DNA from: VXPQ01 sp964608315
GTDB taxonomy: Bacteria > Bacteroidota > Rhodothermia > Rhodothermales > VXPQ01
Length of the DNA stretch: 64,000 bases
Assembly (NCBI GenBank): GCA_964608315.1
Contig: CAZSNF010000005.1
Location: 62,001 to 126,000, forward strand
Direction: 5' to 3'
Made by a program: the position numbers and the translations under genes. Positions within the stretch are counted from its first letter, which is position 1; every line of letters starts with the position of its first letter. Positions 8,648-17,914 of this stretch are shown piece after piece. The notes beneath the pieces are model-generated. The model worked only from the letters and a program-made list of their open reading frames with translations. It did not search any database and was not told where the DNA came from.

Positions 8648-9511
8648 ATGCGTTTTCCGTATTTTCTGGCCCGTCGCTTCGTTGCGGGAGAGTCCTTCGA
8701 GGAAGCGCTTCCCGCAATTCGGACCCTGAACGAAAAGGGGATGCGCGTCACCCTCGACCTGCTGGGCGAACGCGTCACCCGGCGCAAGGTCGCCGAAAAA
8801 AGCCGGGACGCCTACATACGCCTGGTCCGGATCATCGCCAAAGAACGGGAGCGCCGCGCCATGCAGGCCGGCATATCCATCAAACTCTCGATGATCGGGC
8901 AAAAAATCGACGAAGAATATTGCCTGAAAAACCTGCGCATGCTGCTTGAAGCGGCCAAGTCATGCAACGTATTCGTCCGACTGGACATGGAAGGCAGCGA
9001 CGCGACCGCGTCCACGCTATCCCTCTTCGAGGAAACATTTCCCCAATACCCGGACCATGCAGGAATCGTGCTGCAAGCATACCTGAAGCGCACGGAACGC
9101 GACGTGGAGCGCATGTGCGCGCTGAAGGCCCCGGTCCGGCTGTGCAAGGGCGCCTACAAGGAACCCCCGGAGATCGCCTGGCGGGATATGCCTGTCATCC
9201 GCGAGCGTTTCATGGCCTGCGCGCAAGAACTCATGGCGCACGGACGGCGTCCAGGCATCGCCACGCACGACGACCAGCTGATTTCCGCCACGAAAATCTT
9301 TGCGGCGAACAAGGGAATAGACCGGGATCGGTTCGAATTTCAGATGCTCTACGGCATACGCCCGCAGACCCGGCAACAGATCGTCCGCGAAGGATACGGG
9401 ATGCGGGTGTACGTGCCCTTCGGAACGCAATGGGCGCCTTATTTCGCACGGCGGCTGCGCGAACGGAAAGAAAATGTGTGGTTCGCGCTTCGAAATCTCG
9501 TACGGGCGTAG
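8648..9511 (+). CDS. Proline dehydrogenase (monofunctional)
   Basis: 287 residues, the length of monofunctional PRODH rather than PutA. Motifs: SIKLSMIGQKID, VRLDMEGSD, VRLCKGAYKEP, ATHDDQLI, FEFQMLYGIRP and the terminal YVPFGTQWAPYFARRLRER. The FAD-bound TIM barrel oxidises proline to pyrroline-5-carboxylate and passes electrons to quinone at the membrane. The partner P5C dehydrogenase is not in the window. A MITE-like element follows 29 bases after the stop. Confidence 0.94.
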   Translation: MRFPYFLARRFVAGESFEEALPAIRTLNEKGMRVTLDLLGERVTRRKVAEKSRDAYIRLVRIIAKERERRAMQAGISIKLSMIGQKIDEEYCLKNLRMLLEAAKSCNVFVRLDMEGSDATASTLSLFEETFPQYPDHAGIVLQAYLKRTERDVERMCALKAPVRLCKGAYKEPPEIAWRDMPVIRERFMACAQELMAHGRRPGIATHDDQLISATKIFAANKGIDRDRFEFQMLYGIRPQTRQQIVREGYGMRVYVPFGTQWAPYFARRLRERKENVWFALRNLVRA

Positions 9512-9540
9512 TCAGGGAGACGCTGATTAGGGCCTGTTAA

Positions 9541-9794
9541 GGAACCTCTGATTAATTCTACTTCGATCAGCGCTTCGCGTTCACGCGTAGAGGATATTGC
9601 GCTGACGTCGTTGAAATCATCGGTAAACATTGCGGATTCGAGGCATGGCGGACATGAAGCGCCCTTCGGGAGGCTGCGAGGAACGCTCTGGCTGCGTCAT
9701 TCCTCATTACGTGGGGCCTGCCACGCTGCTTCGTCATTCCTTGCCAGAGCGTCTCTCGCAGCCTCTGAACTTTGCAGAATTAATCAGAGGTTCC
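9541..9794. repeat. MITE-like element copy C (type 1, full length, inverted orientation)
   Basis: A 254-base element, reverse orientation relative to copy B. Ends are GGAACCTCTGATTAA and TTAATCAGAGGTTCC, perfect inverted repeats. TTAA occurs directly on both sides (9537-9540 and 9795-9798). The outer flank ATTAGGGCCTGTTAA also borders copy E, hinting at a larger ancestral unit or a shared target. It fills most of the 340-base gap between proline dehydrogenase and the BON/LysM lipoprotein. Confidence 0.9.
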
Positions 9795-9852
9795 TTAACG
9801 CTATGCAGCGGCCATTCCGGGAAGGCGGCCCGCTTCCGCGCAGCCATCCCGA

Positions 9853-10572
9853 TCAGCGAACCCGCAGCTGTTGCCCCGCGCTGATCGCATCGGACGTCAA
9901 CCCGTTCAGGGCCTTGATCCGGTCCACGCGCACATCGTACCTCCGGGAAATGGTCCAAAGGCTTTCGCCGCGCGCAACAGTGTGATACGCGGGACCCTCG
10001 GCGCCGCCTCCAGGCAAGGCTTCCTGTTCGGGCAATGCGCTTCCTGCGCCGTCCGGCGACGCATCCGAAGCGTTCCCGGAACGTCCGGAGGCTTCCGCAA
10101 GCGCCGCTGGCCTTTGCTCCGTCGAAGTGAGTTCGTTCGCAACGGACGCCACGCCCGATACGCCCGCCGCCACGACGGTCGCCTGCTCGCGTTGCGCCCA
10201 GGTCTCTACATGTCCGCGAAGAATCACATGTCCGCCCGCCGCCTCCGGATCGAACTCGTGCGCCCGCAAGCCGCGCGTACCCGCCAGCGCCAGCTGCACC
10301 CTCGCGGCCAGCGAGGCGTCGCGGATTCTCCGGGCGACCGCCCCTTCCGCAACGCTGTCCGAAGCAAATAATGATTCTGTCGGCGTTTCGGTCGGCTCCT
10401 CCGCGGAAACAGCCTCTTCAACGCCCGCAGGCGGCGATGCATCTTCTTCGGACGGCGTCCCGCCCGCGCAGCCGGACAATACCGACAAGAACCACGCGCC
10501 GCCGCACAGCACAGCCGGGACGCACCCTCCCGACGCTATCGAATGCGCTCGTATCCAGGACGTCGTACGCAT
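9853..10572 (-). CDS. BON and LysM domain lipoprotein
   Basis: About 239 residues from ATG 10572. The N-terminus ends in the lipobox LSGC, so it is probably lipid-anchored. An acidic Pro/Thr/Glu linker follows, then a BON domain (SLAARVQLALAGTRGL through VEVANELT-like VASVANELT), a second low-complexity linker, and a C-terminal LysM (YHTVARGESLWTISRRYDV, IKALNGL, GQQLRVR). BON domains bind membranes and LysM binds peptidoglycan, so it probably links envelope layers; no enzymatic domain is seen. Its start is 5 bases after the trxB stop, suggesting co-transcription with the thioredoxin genes. Confidence 0.85.
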   Translation of the reverse strand: MRTTSWIRAHSIASGGCVPAVLCGGAWFLSVLSGCAGGTPSEEDASPPAGVEEAVSAEEPTETPTESLFASDSVAEGAVARRIRDASLAARVQLALAGTRGLRAHEFDPEAAGGHVILRGHVETWAQREQATVVAAGVSGVASVANELTSTEQRPAALAEASGRSGNASDASPDGAGSALPEQEALPGGGAEGPAYHTVARGESLWTISRRYDVRVDRIKALNGLTSDAISAGQQLRVR

Positions 10573-10577
10573 GGCGC

Positions 10578-11579
10578 TTACCCGCTCCCGGCGACCTCGG
10601 CATGTTCCGCAAGCCAGCGTTCCGCATCGATGGCCGCCATACACCCCGTGCCGGCAGCCGTGACCGCTTGCCGGTATACATGATCCTGCGCATCGCCGCA
10701 GGCGAACACGCCGGAAATATTGGTGCGCGTGGATTTGCCCTCCGTCAAAATATACCCCTGCGAATCCATATCGAGCCAGCCTTTGAACACCTGCGTGTTG
10801 GGCGTATGCCCGATGGCCACGAAAAATCCGCCCGCCTCCAGTTCGGATGCGACGTCCGTTTCCCGGTTGCGCAAGACAAGGCCCGTCACCTCGTCGTCGC
10901 CCAGCACGTCCTCCACCACGGTGTTCCAGATAAACTCGATCTTTTCGTTTGCGAACGCCCGGTCCTGCATGATCTTCGAGGCGCGCAACCGGTCCCGGCG
11001 ATGAATGACGTACACCCTCGACGCAAAACGGGTCAAAAACATCGCCTCCTCCATGGCGGAATCGCCCCCGCCCGCAACCGCCACCGGCGCGTCCCGAAAA
11101 AACGCGCCGTCGCAGGTCGCGCAGGACGACACGCCGCGCCCCAGCAGGCGCTTCTCGTTTTCGAGGCCCAGATACCGCGCAGAAGCCCCCGTGGATATGA
11201 TAACCGTTTCCGCCAGCACAGGCGTTTCGCCATCCACAAGCAACCGAAACGGACGCTGCGAAAAGTCTACCGCATTCACCGTGCCGTATCGAAGATCGGC
11301 GCCGAATCGGGCAGCCTGCCCGTCGAACAGACCCATCATGTCCGGTCCCAGTACGCCTTCGGGAAATCCCGGATAATTTTCCACGTCCGTCGTGGTCATC
11401 AACTGCCCGCCAGGCTCAGGTCCCCGAAACACCACCGGCTCCAGATTCGCGCGCGCCGCGTACAGCGCCGCCGTCAATCCGGCGGGTCCGGTCCCGATAA
11501 TCACAACGTTCCGTCGTTCCGCAGCGGAAAAATCAATCCCGTCGAAAGCGGACATATCCCGGACGGCGCGCTCAGCCAT
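10578..11579 (-). CDS. trxB: Thioredoxin reductase
   Basis: 333 residues. FAD-binding VVIIGTGPAGLTAALYAAR, GGQLMTTTDVENYPGFPEG, the redox motif CATC in SSCATCDGAFF, the NADPH-binding GGGDSAMEEA and HRRDRLRAS, and the terminal FACGDAQDHVYRQAVTAAGTGC. It transfers electrons from NADPH to thioredoxin in the cytosol. It lies 52 bases downstream of trxA, with a solo 12-base MITE terminus (11591-11602) in the gap. Confidence 0.96.
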   Translation of the reverse strand: MAERAVRDMSAFDGIDFSAAERRNVVIIGTGPAGLTAALYAARANLEPVVFRGPEPGGQLMTTTDVENYPGFPEGVLGPDMMGLFDGQAARFGADLRYGTVNAVDFSQRPFRLLVDGETPVLAETVIISTGASARYLGLENEKRLLGRGVSSCATCDGAFFRDAPVAVAGGGDSAMEEAMFLTRFASRVYVIHRRDRLRASKIMQDRAFANEKIEFIWNTVVEDVLGDDEVTGLVLRNRETDVASELEAGGFFVAIGHTPNTQVFKGWLDMDSQGYILTEGKSTRTNISGVFACGDAQDHVYRQAVTAAGTGCMAAIDAERWLAEHAEVAGSG

Positions 11580-11590
11580 GGGAAAAAGCG

Positions 11591-11602
11591 ATCAGAGTAT
11601 CC
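11591..11602. repeat. Solo MITE terminus ATCAGAGTATCC
   Basis: A perfect 12-base match to the terminal inverted repeat of the dispersed element, between trxA and trxB, without a visible second end. Possibly a decayed copy or an excision footprint. Confidence 0.5.
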
Positions 11603-11631
11603 TGAAAACAATCGAAAAAGGCGAAAAAACG

Positions 11632-11973
11632 TCAGACCGCTTGCGCAACCAGAACGTCAAGCCGATCCGCCAGGTCCTTCTTCGACGCAACTCCCACCAA
11701 CTGATCTGCAACTTGTCCATCCTTGAAAAACAGCAAGGTTGGAATCGACCGGACGCCGTACTGCATGGGCGTTTCCGGATTATGGTCCACATCCATCTTG
11801 ACTACTTTGGCGCGCCCGGCGAATTCTCCGGCCAGTTCCTCGACCGTCGGCGCAACCATGCGGCACGGCCCGCACCAGGCGGCCCAGAAATCCACCAGGA
11901 CCGGTACGTCCGCGGCGAGCACCTCTTCTTTGAAATTGCTGTCCGTAACCGCCAGCGCGTTATGCGTATTCAT
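11632..11973 (-). CDS. trxA: Thioredoxin
   Basis: 113 residues, single thioredoxin fold with active site WAAWCGPCRM, the cis-proline segment SIPTLLFF and the buried Asp/Lys framework (VLVDFWA, VVKMDVD). It reduces protein disulfides in the cytosol and is recycled by the adjacent trxB. ATG 11973 is chosen because the upstream in-frame extension to 12045 has no homology to the fold. Confidence 0.96.
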   Translation of the reverse strand: MNTHNALAVTDSNFKEEVLAADVPVLVDFWAAWCGPCRMVAPTVEELAGEFAGRAKVVKMDVDHNPETPMQYGVRSIPTLLFFKDGQVADQLVGVASKKDLADRLDVLVAQAV

Positions 11974-12090
11974 GTTTTTCTCCGGAAAATGAAGCGACTT
12001 CAGAATGCGTTCGTGGACGCAATGCCGAAACGCATTGCAGAACATACAACAAAAAAAGACCGGTCCGGTTTCCTGCGCGCGACGTTTTAC

Positions 12091-14370
12091 CTATCGGTCC
12101 ATATAGTCGGGGATGGCGGATTCGTACGGACGGCGAAGGGCGTCTGCGGACAGGTCGATGACCGGTTCGCCTTGCAGAAGAATCGTCAGGTTGCCGGGGC
12201 GGACCGCGCCCAGCCGCGTCAGGCGCACCGGCCTGCCTTTCAGGGCGCGTTCGACCTCGCCGCCGCGCTCCGCCGACGCGCTGAATACAATGCGGGATTG
12301 CGCCTCGCCGAACAGGATCGCATCCCGCCTCATGCCCGGCCCCGCCAGATCGATCTCCGCGCCGAGCGCTTCCGCATGAAGTACGCATTCGGCCAGCGCC
12401 ACGGCCAGCCCGCCGTCCGAAACGTCGTGCGCGCTACGCGCCAGGCCTGCCTTTACAAGATGGAGCATTGCTTCCTGCACCGCCGCTTCCTCCTCAAGCA
12501 ACATATACGGGGCGCCGCCGCGCGCCAGTCCGCGCAGCCCGGCCAGATACTCGGAACCGCACAGGTCCTCCCGGTGCGCCCAGGCCGCCGGACTCAACAA
12601 ATAGACCGCATCGCCCGCCTCCTGGAACGGCGCCGCCGTTATATCCGTCTCGATATTTTCCACGACGCCCAGCATGCCAATCACCGGGGTAGGAAAAACA
12701 GCCCCGTCCGGATTTTCGTTGTAGAAGGAGACATTGCCGCCGGTAACGGGCGTGTCAAAAGCCCGGCAGGCGTCGCCCATGCCCCCGACCGCCTCCGTAA
12801 AGGTCCAGTAGACTTCCGGCTTGTACGGATTCCCGAAATTAAGACAGTTTGTGACCGCCGTCGGCTTGCCTCCGGCGCACACTACGTTGCGGGCCGCCTC
12901 CGCCACAGCGATCCGGCCGCCTTGCCGCGGGTCCAGATATACGTACCGACCATTGCAATCCGTCTTGACGGCCAGCCCCTTGTTCGTCCCCTTGATGCGG
13001 ACCACGGCGGCGTCGCCCGGGCCCGGGCCCGCCAGCGTATTCGTCCGCACCATCGTATCGTATTGCTCGAACACCCAGCGTTTCGAAGCGATGTTCGGAG
13101 AACCCAGCAAATCGAGCAAGACCGCAGCGGCGTCCGCCGCCGACACATCCGGCACGGCGGCAAGGTCCAGTTCCTGATCGTCAAGGCGGGCCGGGCGGCG
13201 CGTTTCCCGACGATACACAGGCGCTCCGCCTCCCAGCACAAGATGGTCGGCTTCCACGTCCGCAACCAGCGCGCCGCGCCAGAAAATCTTTACGCGGGGT
13301 TCGTCGATAACCTCCCCTATGCATTCCGCATGCAGGTCCCATTTTCGGAAAATAGCCTCGATTTCCTCCTCCCGGCCTTGCTTGCATACAAGCAGCATCC
13401 GCTCCTGACTTTCCGAAAGCATGATTTCGTAGGGCGTCATGCCTGTCTCGCGTTGCGGCACCTTGTCCACATGCAAAACCATGCCGCAATCGCCCTTTGC
13501 GCTCATTTCGCAGGAGGAACAGGTAAGCCCGGCGGCGCCCATGTCCTGAATGCCCACCAGCGCGCCGCTCCCGATAGCCTCCAGCGTGGCCTCCAGCAAG
13601 AGTTTTTCGGTGAACGGATCGCCCACCTGCACGCTGGGCCGCTTCGCCTCGCTTCCTTCCGCAATCTCCTCGGAGGCGAAAGTAGCGCCATGGATGCCGT
13701 CCCGCCCCGTCGAGGACCCCACGACGTACACCGGATTCCCTGCCCCCTCGGCGATGGCGGAAGCTGTTTGTCCGATTTTCGCCACGCCCACGCTCATCGC
13801 GTTGACGAGAGGATTTCCCTCATAGGACGGATCGAAATACACCTCGCCCGCCACCGTGGGCACGCCGAAGGAATTTCCGTAGTCCCCGATTCCGCGCACC
13901 ACCCCGTCGAAGAGATAGCGTACGCGGGGATTATCCAGCGAGCCGAACCGGAGCGAATTGAGCGAACAAACGGGGCGGGCGCCCATCGTGAAAATGTCCC
14001 GCTGGATGCCGCCCACGCCCGTCGCGGCCCCCTGATAGGGCTCCACAGCCGACGGATGATTGTGCGATTCGATTTTGAACGCAACCGCAAGGCCGTCCCC
14101 TATATCCACCAGCCCAGCGTTTTCCTCTCCGGCTTCCGCAAGCAGCGCATCCCCCTCGCGGGGCAGCGTTTTCAACAGGGCAATGGAATTCTTGTAGGAG
14201 CAGTGCTCGCTCCACATAACGGAATAAACGCCCAGTTCGACAAAGGTTGGCGTACGCCCGAGTTTGTCGAGTATCCAGTCATATTCCTCGTCCGTCAATC
14301 CGTGATCCCGGGCCATTTCGAGCGTGACTTCCGGCGTTGCGAGCAGGTGATTCGGCCTTGTTTCCGCCAT
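12091..14370 (-). CDS. purL: Phosphoribosylformylglycinamidine synthase subunit PurL
   Basis: 759 residues, the small (three-component PurLQS) form. Motifs: VMWSEHCSYKNSIALLKTLP, AFKIESHNHPSAVEPYQGA, TGVGGIQRDIF, GTNKGLAVKTDCNGRY, TAVTNCLNFGNP and the C-terminal DVSDGGLAVALAE. It converts FGAR and glutamine-derived ammonia to FGAM in purine synthesis; PurS and PurQ are not in the window. ATG 14370 (MAETRPNHLL) fits the family; the extension to 14517 does not. It is followed leftward by trxA, trxB and the lipoprotein. Confidence 0.96.
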   Translation of the reverse strand: MAETRPNHLLATPEVTLEMARDHGLTDEEYDWILDKLGRTPTFVELGVYSVMWSEHCSYKNSIALLKTLPREGDALLAEAGEENAGLVDIGDGLAVAFKIESHNHPSAVEPYQGAATGVGGIQRDIFTMGARPVCSLNSLRFGSLDNPRVRYLFDGVVRGIGDYGNSFGVPTVAGEVYFDPSYEGNPLVNAMSVGVAKIGQTASAIAEGAGNPVYVVGSSTGRDGIHGATFASEEIAEGSEAKRPSVQVGDPFTEKLLLEATLEAIGSGALVGIQDMGAAGLTCSSCEMSAKGDCGMVLHVDKVPQRETGMTPYEIMLSESQERMLLVCKQGREEEIEAIFRKWDLHAECIGEVIDEPRVKIFWRGALVADVEADHLVLGGGAPVYRRETRRPARLDDQELDLAAVPDVSAADAAAVLLDLLGSPNIASKRWVFEQYDTMVRTNTLAGPGPGDAAVVRIKGTNKGLAVKTDCNGRYVYLDPRQGGRIAVAEAARNVVCAGGKPTAVTNCLNFGNPYKPEVYWTFTEAVGGMGDACRAFDTPVTGGNVSFYNENPDGAVFPTPVIGMLGVVENIETDITAAPFQEAGDAVYLLSPAAWAHREDLCGSEYLAGLRGLARGGAPYMLLEEEAAVQEAMLHLVKAGLARSAHDVSDGGLAVALAECVLHAEALGAEIDLAGPGMRRDAILFGEAQSRIVFSASAERGGEVERALKGRPVRLTRLGAVRPGNLTILLQGEPVIDLSADALRRPYESAIPDYMDR

Positions 14371-14387
14371 GCCTGGGTAAATATTGA

Positions 14388-14399
14388 GGATACTCTGAT
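14388..14399. repeat. Solo MITE terminus GGATACTCTGAT
   Basis: A 12-base exact terminus of the dispersed element, 18 bases upstream of the purL start codon. No partner end is visible nearby. Confidence 0.5.
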
Positions 14400-14540
14400 G
14401 CGTCCGTAACAATATACCCCGCAGACGCCCGGTTTCATATGGAAAAATCGTTACTTCGTCGTAATATGGCACTACAGGATATTGCATACGCACGGTATGC
14501 CGCCGGCATGCGAACAAGCCCCGAACCGACCTGGCGCTAC

Positions 14541-14927
14541 ATGCTGAAAATCATCCCGAACATCCCGGTGACCAGCCTCGAACATTCCGTCGAGTTCTAT
14601 CTCAACGTGCTTGGTTTCGAAATGGTGAACATACGAGGGCGAGGCGAAATGACGCGGGCGCACCTGCGCAGGGGCGGCGCGGAAATCATTTTTCGTTCCT
14701 GCGACCCGGAGGCGCCGCTTCCGTTTCCCGATCCGTTCCTGGCGAACCAGATCATCCTGCACATTCAGGTAAACGATATCCTCGCCCTGTACGACCGCAT
14801 CAAGGAAAATCGGGTAGAGGTCGTGCAAACGCTCGAACCCACGCTGTTCGGCGCGGCCCGGTTCATGATTCGCGACCTCGACGGGCGCCTCATTTCCTTC
14901 GACCAGCCGGGCAGCGCGCAACAGTAG
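14541..14927 (+). CDS. VOC (glyoxalase/bleomycin-resistance fold) protein
   Basis: 128 residues from ATG 14541; the frame is open back to 14439, so up to 162 residues are possible. IPNIPVTSLEHSVEFYLNVLGFEM is the classic start of a VOC beta-alpha-beta-beta-beta module. ILHIQVNDILALYDRIKEN begins the second module, and ARFMIRDLDGRLISFDQP ends it. VOC proteins bind metal for isomerase, dioxygenase or thiol-transfer chemistry, or simply bind a drug; metal ligands here are not obvious enough to assign a reaction. It is divergent from purL and followed 5 bases later by MITE copy D. Confidence 0.8.
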   Translation: MLKIIPNIPVTSLEHSVEFYLNVLGFEMVNIRGRGEMTRAHLRRGGAEIIFRSCDPEAPLPFPDPFLANQIILHIQVNDILALYDRIKENRVEVVQTLEPTLFGAARFMIRDLDGRLISFDQPGSAQQ

Positions 14928-14932
14928 CCCTC

Positions 14933-15136
14933 GGATGCGCTGATCAAATGTGCAAAGTTCAGAGGCTTGCGAGGGGCGCTCTGGCGCAGGACAAAACGGG
15001 TCTTTGGTGCGCCTTTGAGCGAAACATCGGGCCCCGAACACCCCTGCCAACTCATAGTCTACGCACCCTTATGTATTCGCGAAAGGCGCACCAAAGGCCG
15101 CTCCCCCTGAGATTTGCGGACTTAATCAGAGTATCC
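14933..15136. repeat. MITE-like element copy D (type 2)
   Basis: A 204-base element. The left end is diverged (GGATGCGCTGATCAA) and the right end TTAATCAGAGTATCC is intact. The core is the type-2 palindrome TGCGCCTTTGAGCGAAACAT ... TATTCGCGAAAGGCGCACCA, joined to a type-1 shoulder (GCAAAGTTCAGAGGCTTGCG). It fills most of the convergent gap between the VOC gene and rpoD. No clean 4-bp duplication. Confidence 0.85.
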
Positions 15137-15192
15137 TTCAGGCCGTCGGAAAAAGCAACCGCCGGAGGAAGCGCCCGCCGCGCAAACCGCCG

Positions 15193-16032
15193 CTACCCGA
15201 TGTGTATCTGCAATTCCTCTCGCCGGTGCTTCTGGCGAAGTTTGCGAAGGGCTTTTTCCTTGATCTGACGAACGCGCTCGCGGGTAAGGTCAAAACGCTG
15301 GCCTATTTCCTCAAGGGTCAGCGGGTGCTCGCGTCCGATTCCGAAATACAGGCGGGTAATCTCCGCTTCCCGTTCCTGCAAGAGGTCCAGCGCATATTCG
15401 ATATCGATTTTGATGGAGTCTTTCAGGAGGGGATCGTCGGGAGTGTCGTCTTCGTCGTCGGAAAATATATCCAGTAAACTATTGTCGTCGTCTTCGTTGA
15501 ACGGGGCGTCCATTGAGAGGTGGCGTCCCGTATGCTGCATGGCTTCGCGAACCTTGTGCACGTCGATTTCCAGGTCCTCTGCCAGTTCCTCGATGTTCGG
15601 CGCGCGCTCGTACTCCTGCGAAAGCCGGGCGCTGGTCTTGCGAATCTTCGAAATCGTCCCGATGCGGTTGAGCGGCAAGCGGACGACGCGGCTTTGTTCG
15701 GCGAGGGCCTGCAGGATGGCCTGACGAATCCACCACACCGCGTACGAGATGAATTTGAAGCCGCGGGTCTCGTCGAAGCGCTGGGCCGCCTTGATAAGCC
15801 CGTAATTGCCTTCGTTGATCAGGTCGGCGAGAGACAATCCCTGCCCCTGATATTTTTTGGCCACGGAAACCACGAAGCGGAGGTTCGCACGAGTCAATTT
15901 GTGCAGTGCTTCCTGGTCTCCGCTATGGATGCGCTGGGCCAGATATACCTCTTCATCCGGTTCAAGAAGCGGGATGCGACCGATCTCCTGGAGATACTGG
16001 TCCAGCATCCGCTGCTGACGGGGGACATACAT
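15193..16032 (-). CDS. rpoD: Principal sigma-70 factor, short Bacteroidota type
   Basis: 279 residues. It lacks the long region 1.1 of proteobacterial RpoD, as is usual for the Bacteroidota/Rhodothermota housekeeping sigma. Region 1.2 (LDQYLQEIGRIPLLEPDEE), 2.1-2.4 (RANLRFVVSVAKKYQGQG, LSLADLINEGNYGLIKAAQRF, GFKFISYAVWWIRQAI), region 3 and region 4.2 (LTLEEIGQRFDLTRERVRQI) are all intact, with an acidic insert DEDDTPDDP before region 4. It directs RNA polymerase to housekeeping promoters. This gene is the main phylogenetic pointer in the window. Confidence 0.95.
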   Translation of the reverse strand: MYVPRQQRMLDQYLQEIGRIPLLEPDEEVYLAQRIHSGDQEALHKLTRANLRFVVSVAKKYQGQGLSLADLINEGNYGLIKAAQRFDETRGFKFISYAVWWIRQAILQALAEQSRVVRLPLNRIGTISKIRKTSARLSQEYERAPNIEELAEDLEIDVHKVREAMQHTGRHLSMDAPFNEDDDNSLLDIFSDDEDDTPDDPLLKDSIKIDIEYALDLLQEREAEITRLYFGIGREHPLTLEEIGQRFDLTRERVRQIKEKALRKLRQKHRREELQIHIG

Positions 16033-16272
16033 AGGTCAGGCTGAGGTTGTAGCGGTAGTACGGGGGAAATTGCCGTTTATTTGGAAAAACCTGAACGGGG
16101 CGTCCGGCGCGCCGGAAAACCGGAAAAGCATAGGCCTCCCTGGCGCCATATCGTATCGAATCGGTTACAATTCATGCCTGCAAGCGCAAAAAGTTCTAGG
16201 TGTGTCCACGATTTCGATGCAAAAGGGGCGTATTTCGTTACGCGACGCGCACAATTATGGACTCCGAACATG

Positions 16273-17883
16273 TTACCGGCGTTCCCCGGCGCGGGTTTCC
16301 GGATGAAGCAAGGCGAGTACGGCGTCGGCGACGTCGCGCTGCCCGGACATGCGCGGCACCTTGGTTTGACCGCTTACTTGCCGCCGCGTTTCCCGAAGCC
16401 ACGCATAAAATGCGCCGGGAGGCAACGCCACCACGTCGGGCGACCCGAAGGCTTGCGCCTCGCGACGAATCCGGTAATGCCGGTTCGCCTCGTTGAGATA
16501 ATCGTCTATGGCGCGCGCAAAACGATCCATACTGTCCGGCGATCGCTCAAACTCCACAAGCCATTGATGCGCCGGGGGACGATCCGGCGACGGGAAATTC
16601 GGAGCGACATGGTAATCGCGCACCTGCGCCCCCGTACGCTCGCAGGCGACATGCAGCGCGTGGCGGGCTTCCTCGCTGAAAACGGCCTCTCCGTACTTGT
16701 CTATCATCTCGTTCGTGCGTCCCGCCACAATGATTTTATGCGGCGAGGTCTCCGTAAAACGCACGATATCCCCAACGGGATAACTCCACAGCCCGCTACA
16801 CGTGGACACAAAAAGGCCATACCGTACGCCGGTCTCCACTTCGCCAAGGGTATGTCGCCGCGCATTCGGATCGTCGATTTCGTCCATCCGGACAAATTCG
16901 AAAAATACGCCGTTGTCGATGTGCAGCAGCATGGCCGGATCGTTCGCGTCGCTTTGAAAGGAGAAAAATCCTTCGGAGGCGCCGTACACCTCCAGAAAAT
17001 GCAGGTTCGGCAAGGCGATTTTATCCTGGAGCAATTCTCTATAGGAACTCAACGCCACGCCCCCGGCGATAAACACCTGCAACCGGGGCCATACGTCGGC
17101 CACGGTCCTGGCGTCGGAGCCGAACTGCTCCCGATGCTGCCGGACCAGTTCGTCGAAAAAGGTCATGGACCAGGATGGAACCATGATCAGGCAGCGAACA
17201 TCCATGCCGACGGTCCGCCGGGCCACCGTACGCAACTTCTCTTCCCAGTTCGGCAGAAAAGCCATTTCGTTCGGGACAGCCTGAAGAATGTGGCGGTATA
17301 TAAACGGCACATACTCCGCCTGAAGCCCGCTCACCTCCCCGATTTTCATGCCGGGATAGGCCGGATCCTCTTCGATGCGGCCGGGCAACGCAACATGCTT
17401 GCCCAGCAAATACCCGATATTGCCCGTCCGGGCCAAATACGTCAGCCCGACCGAAAGCGTGAACCGACGATTCGCAGCAAGCATCTCGGCGCTCACCGGG
17501 ATGATTTTGCCGGCGGAGGTAGTCCCGCTGGATACCGCGAAGTGCCGAAACGCGCCAGGCCATATCACGTCGCGCGCGCCCGCCCGGATACGACGTATAT
17601 CCTCCTCGAAGTCGCTGTAGGCATGAAGCGGAACGCGCGCCTGCCAGGCGGCCACGACATCCCGGGCGCGGGCGATCTCTCCAAACCCGTAGCGGCGGCC
17701 CCACTCCGTATCGGCGGCCCGCCGCAACAAATTGCGCAACAGCGCTTGCTGAACCCGCGCCGGATGTTTCGAAAAACCGCCCATTTTGGCGAACATACGA
17801 GAAAAAGGCCAGGGCGCCGGCTTTTCGACAACCCCCGTAAAACGATCCGAATCGGCACCGTTTGCGCCAGACAAAGTAAACAT
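16273..17883 (-). CDS. GH3-family protein (acyl-acid amido synthetase fold)
   Basis: About 536 residues from ATG 17883 (or 507 from ATG 17796). Adenylate-forming GH3 features: FAVSSGTTSAGKIIPVS (ATP loop), LEVYGASEGFF, YGLFVSTCSGLWSYPVGDIVRFT and VAGRTNEMIDKYGEAV. GH3 enzymes couple acyl acids to amino acids via an acyl-adenylate; in plants the substrates are jasmonate and auxin, while for the bacterial members the substrate is largely unknown. The gene is divergent from folP with only about 30 bases between if the upstream start is right. The much longer open frame toward 19095 runs antisense through folP and is not coding. Confidence 0.85.
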   Translation of the reverse strand: MFTLSGANGADSDRFTGVVEKPAPWPFSRMFAKMGGFSKHPARVQQALLRNLLRRAADTEWGRRYGFGEIARARDVVAAWQARVPLHAYSDFEEDIRRIRAGARDVIWPGAFRHFAVSSGTTSAGKIIPVSAEMLAANRRFTLSVGLTYLARTGNIGYLLGKHVALPGRIEEDPAYPGMKIGEVSGLQAEYVPFIYRHILQAVPNEMAFLPNWEEKLRTVARRTVGMDVRCLIMVPSWSMTFFDELVRQHREQFGSDARTVADVWPRLQVFIAGGVALSSYRELLQDKIALPNLHFLEVYGASEGFFSFQSDANDPAMLLHIDNGVFFEFVRMDEIDDPNARRHTLGEVETGVRYGLFVSTCSGLWSYPVGDIVRFTETSPHKIIVAGRTNEMIDKYGEAVFSEEARHALHVACERTGAQVRDYHVAPNFPSPDRPPAHQWLVEFERSPDSMDRFARAIDDYLNEANRHYRIRREAQAFGSPDVVALPPGAFYAWLRETRRQVSGQTKVPRMSGQRDVADAVLALLHPETRAGERR

Positions 17884-17914
17884 ACCGCTAAAACAACGTC
17901 CGAAACAGGCTTTT

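Noticed and set aside
11392..14409. A 1005-codon open frame antisense to purL
   Set aside because: It lies wholly opposite a clearly conserved purL and is Arg/His-rich, as expected from the complementary strand of a GC-rich gene.
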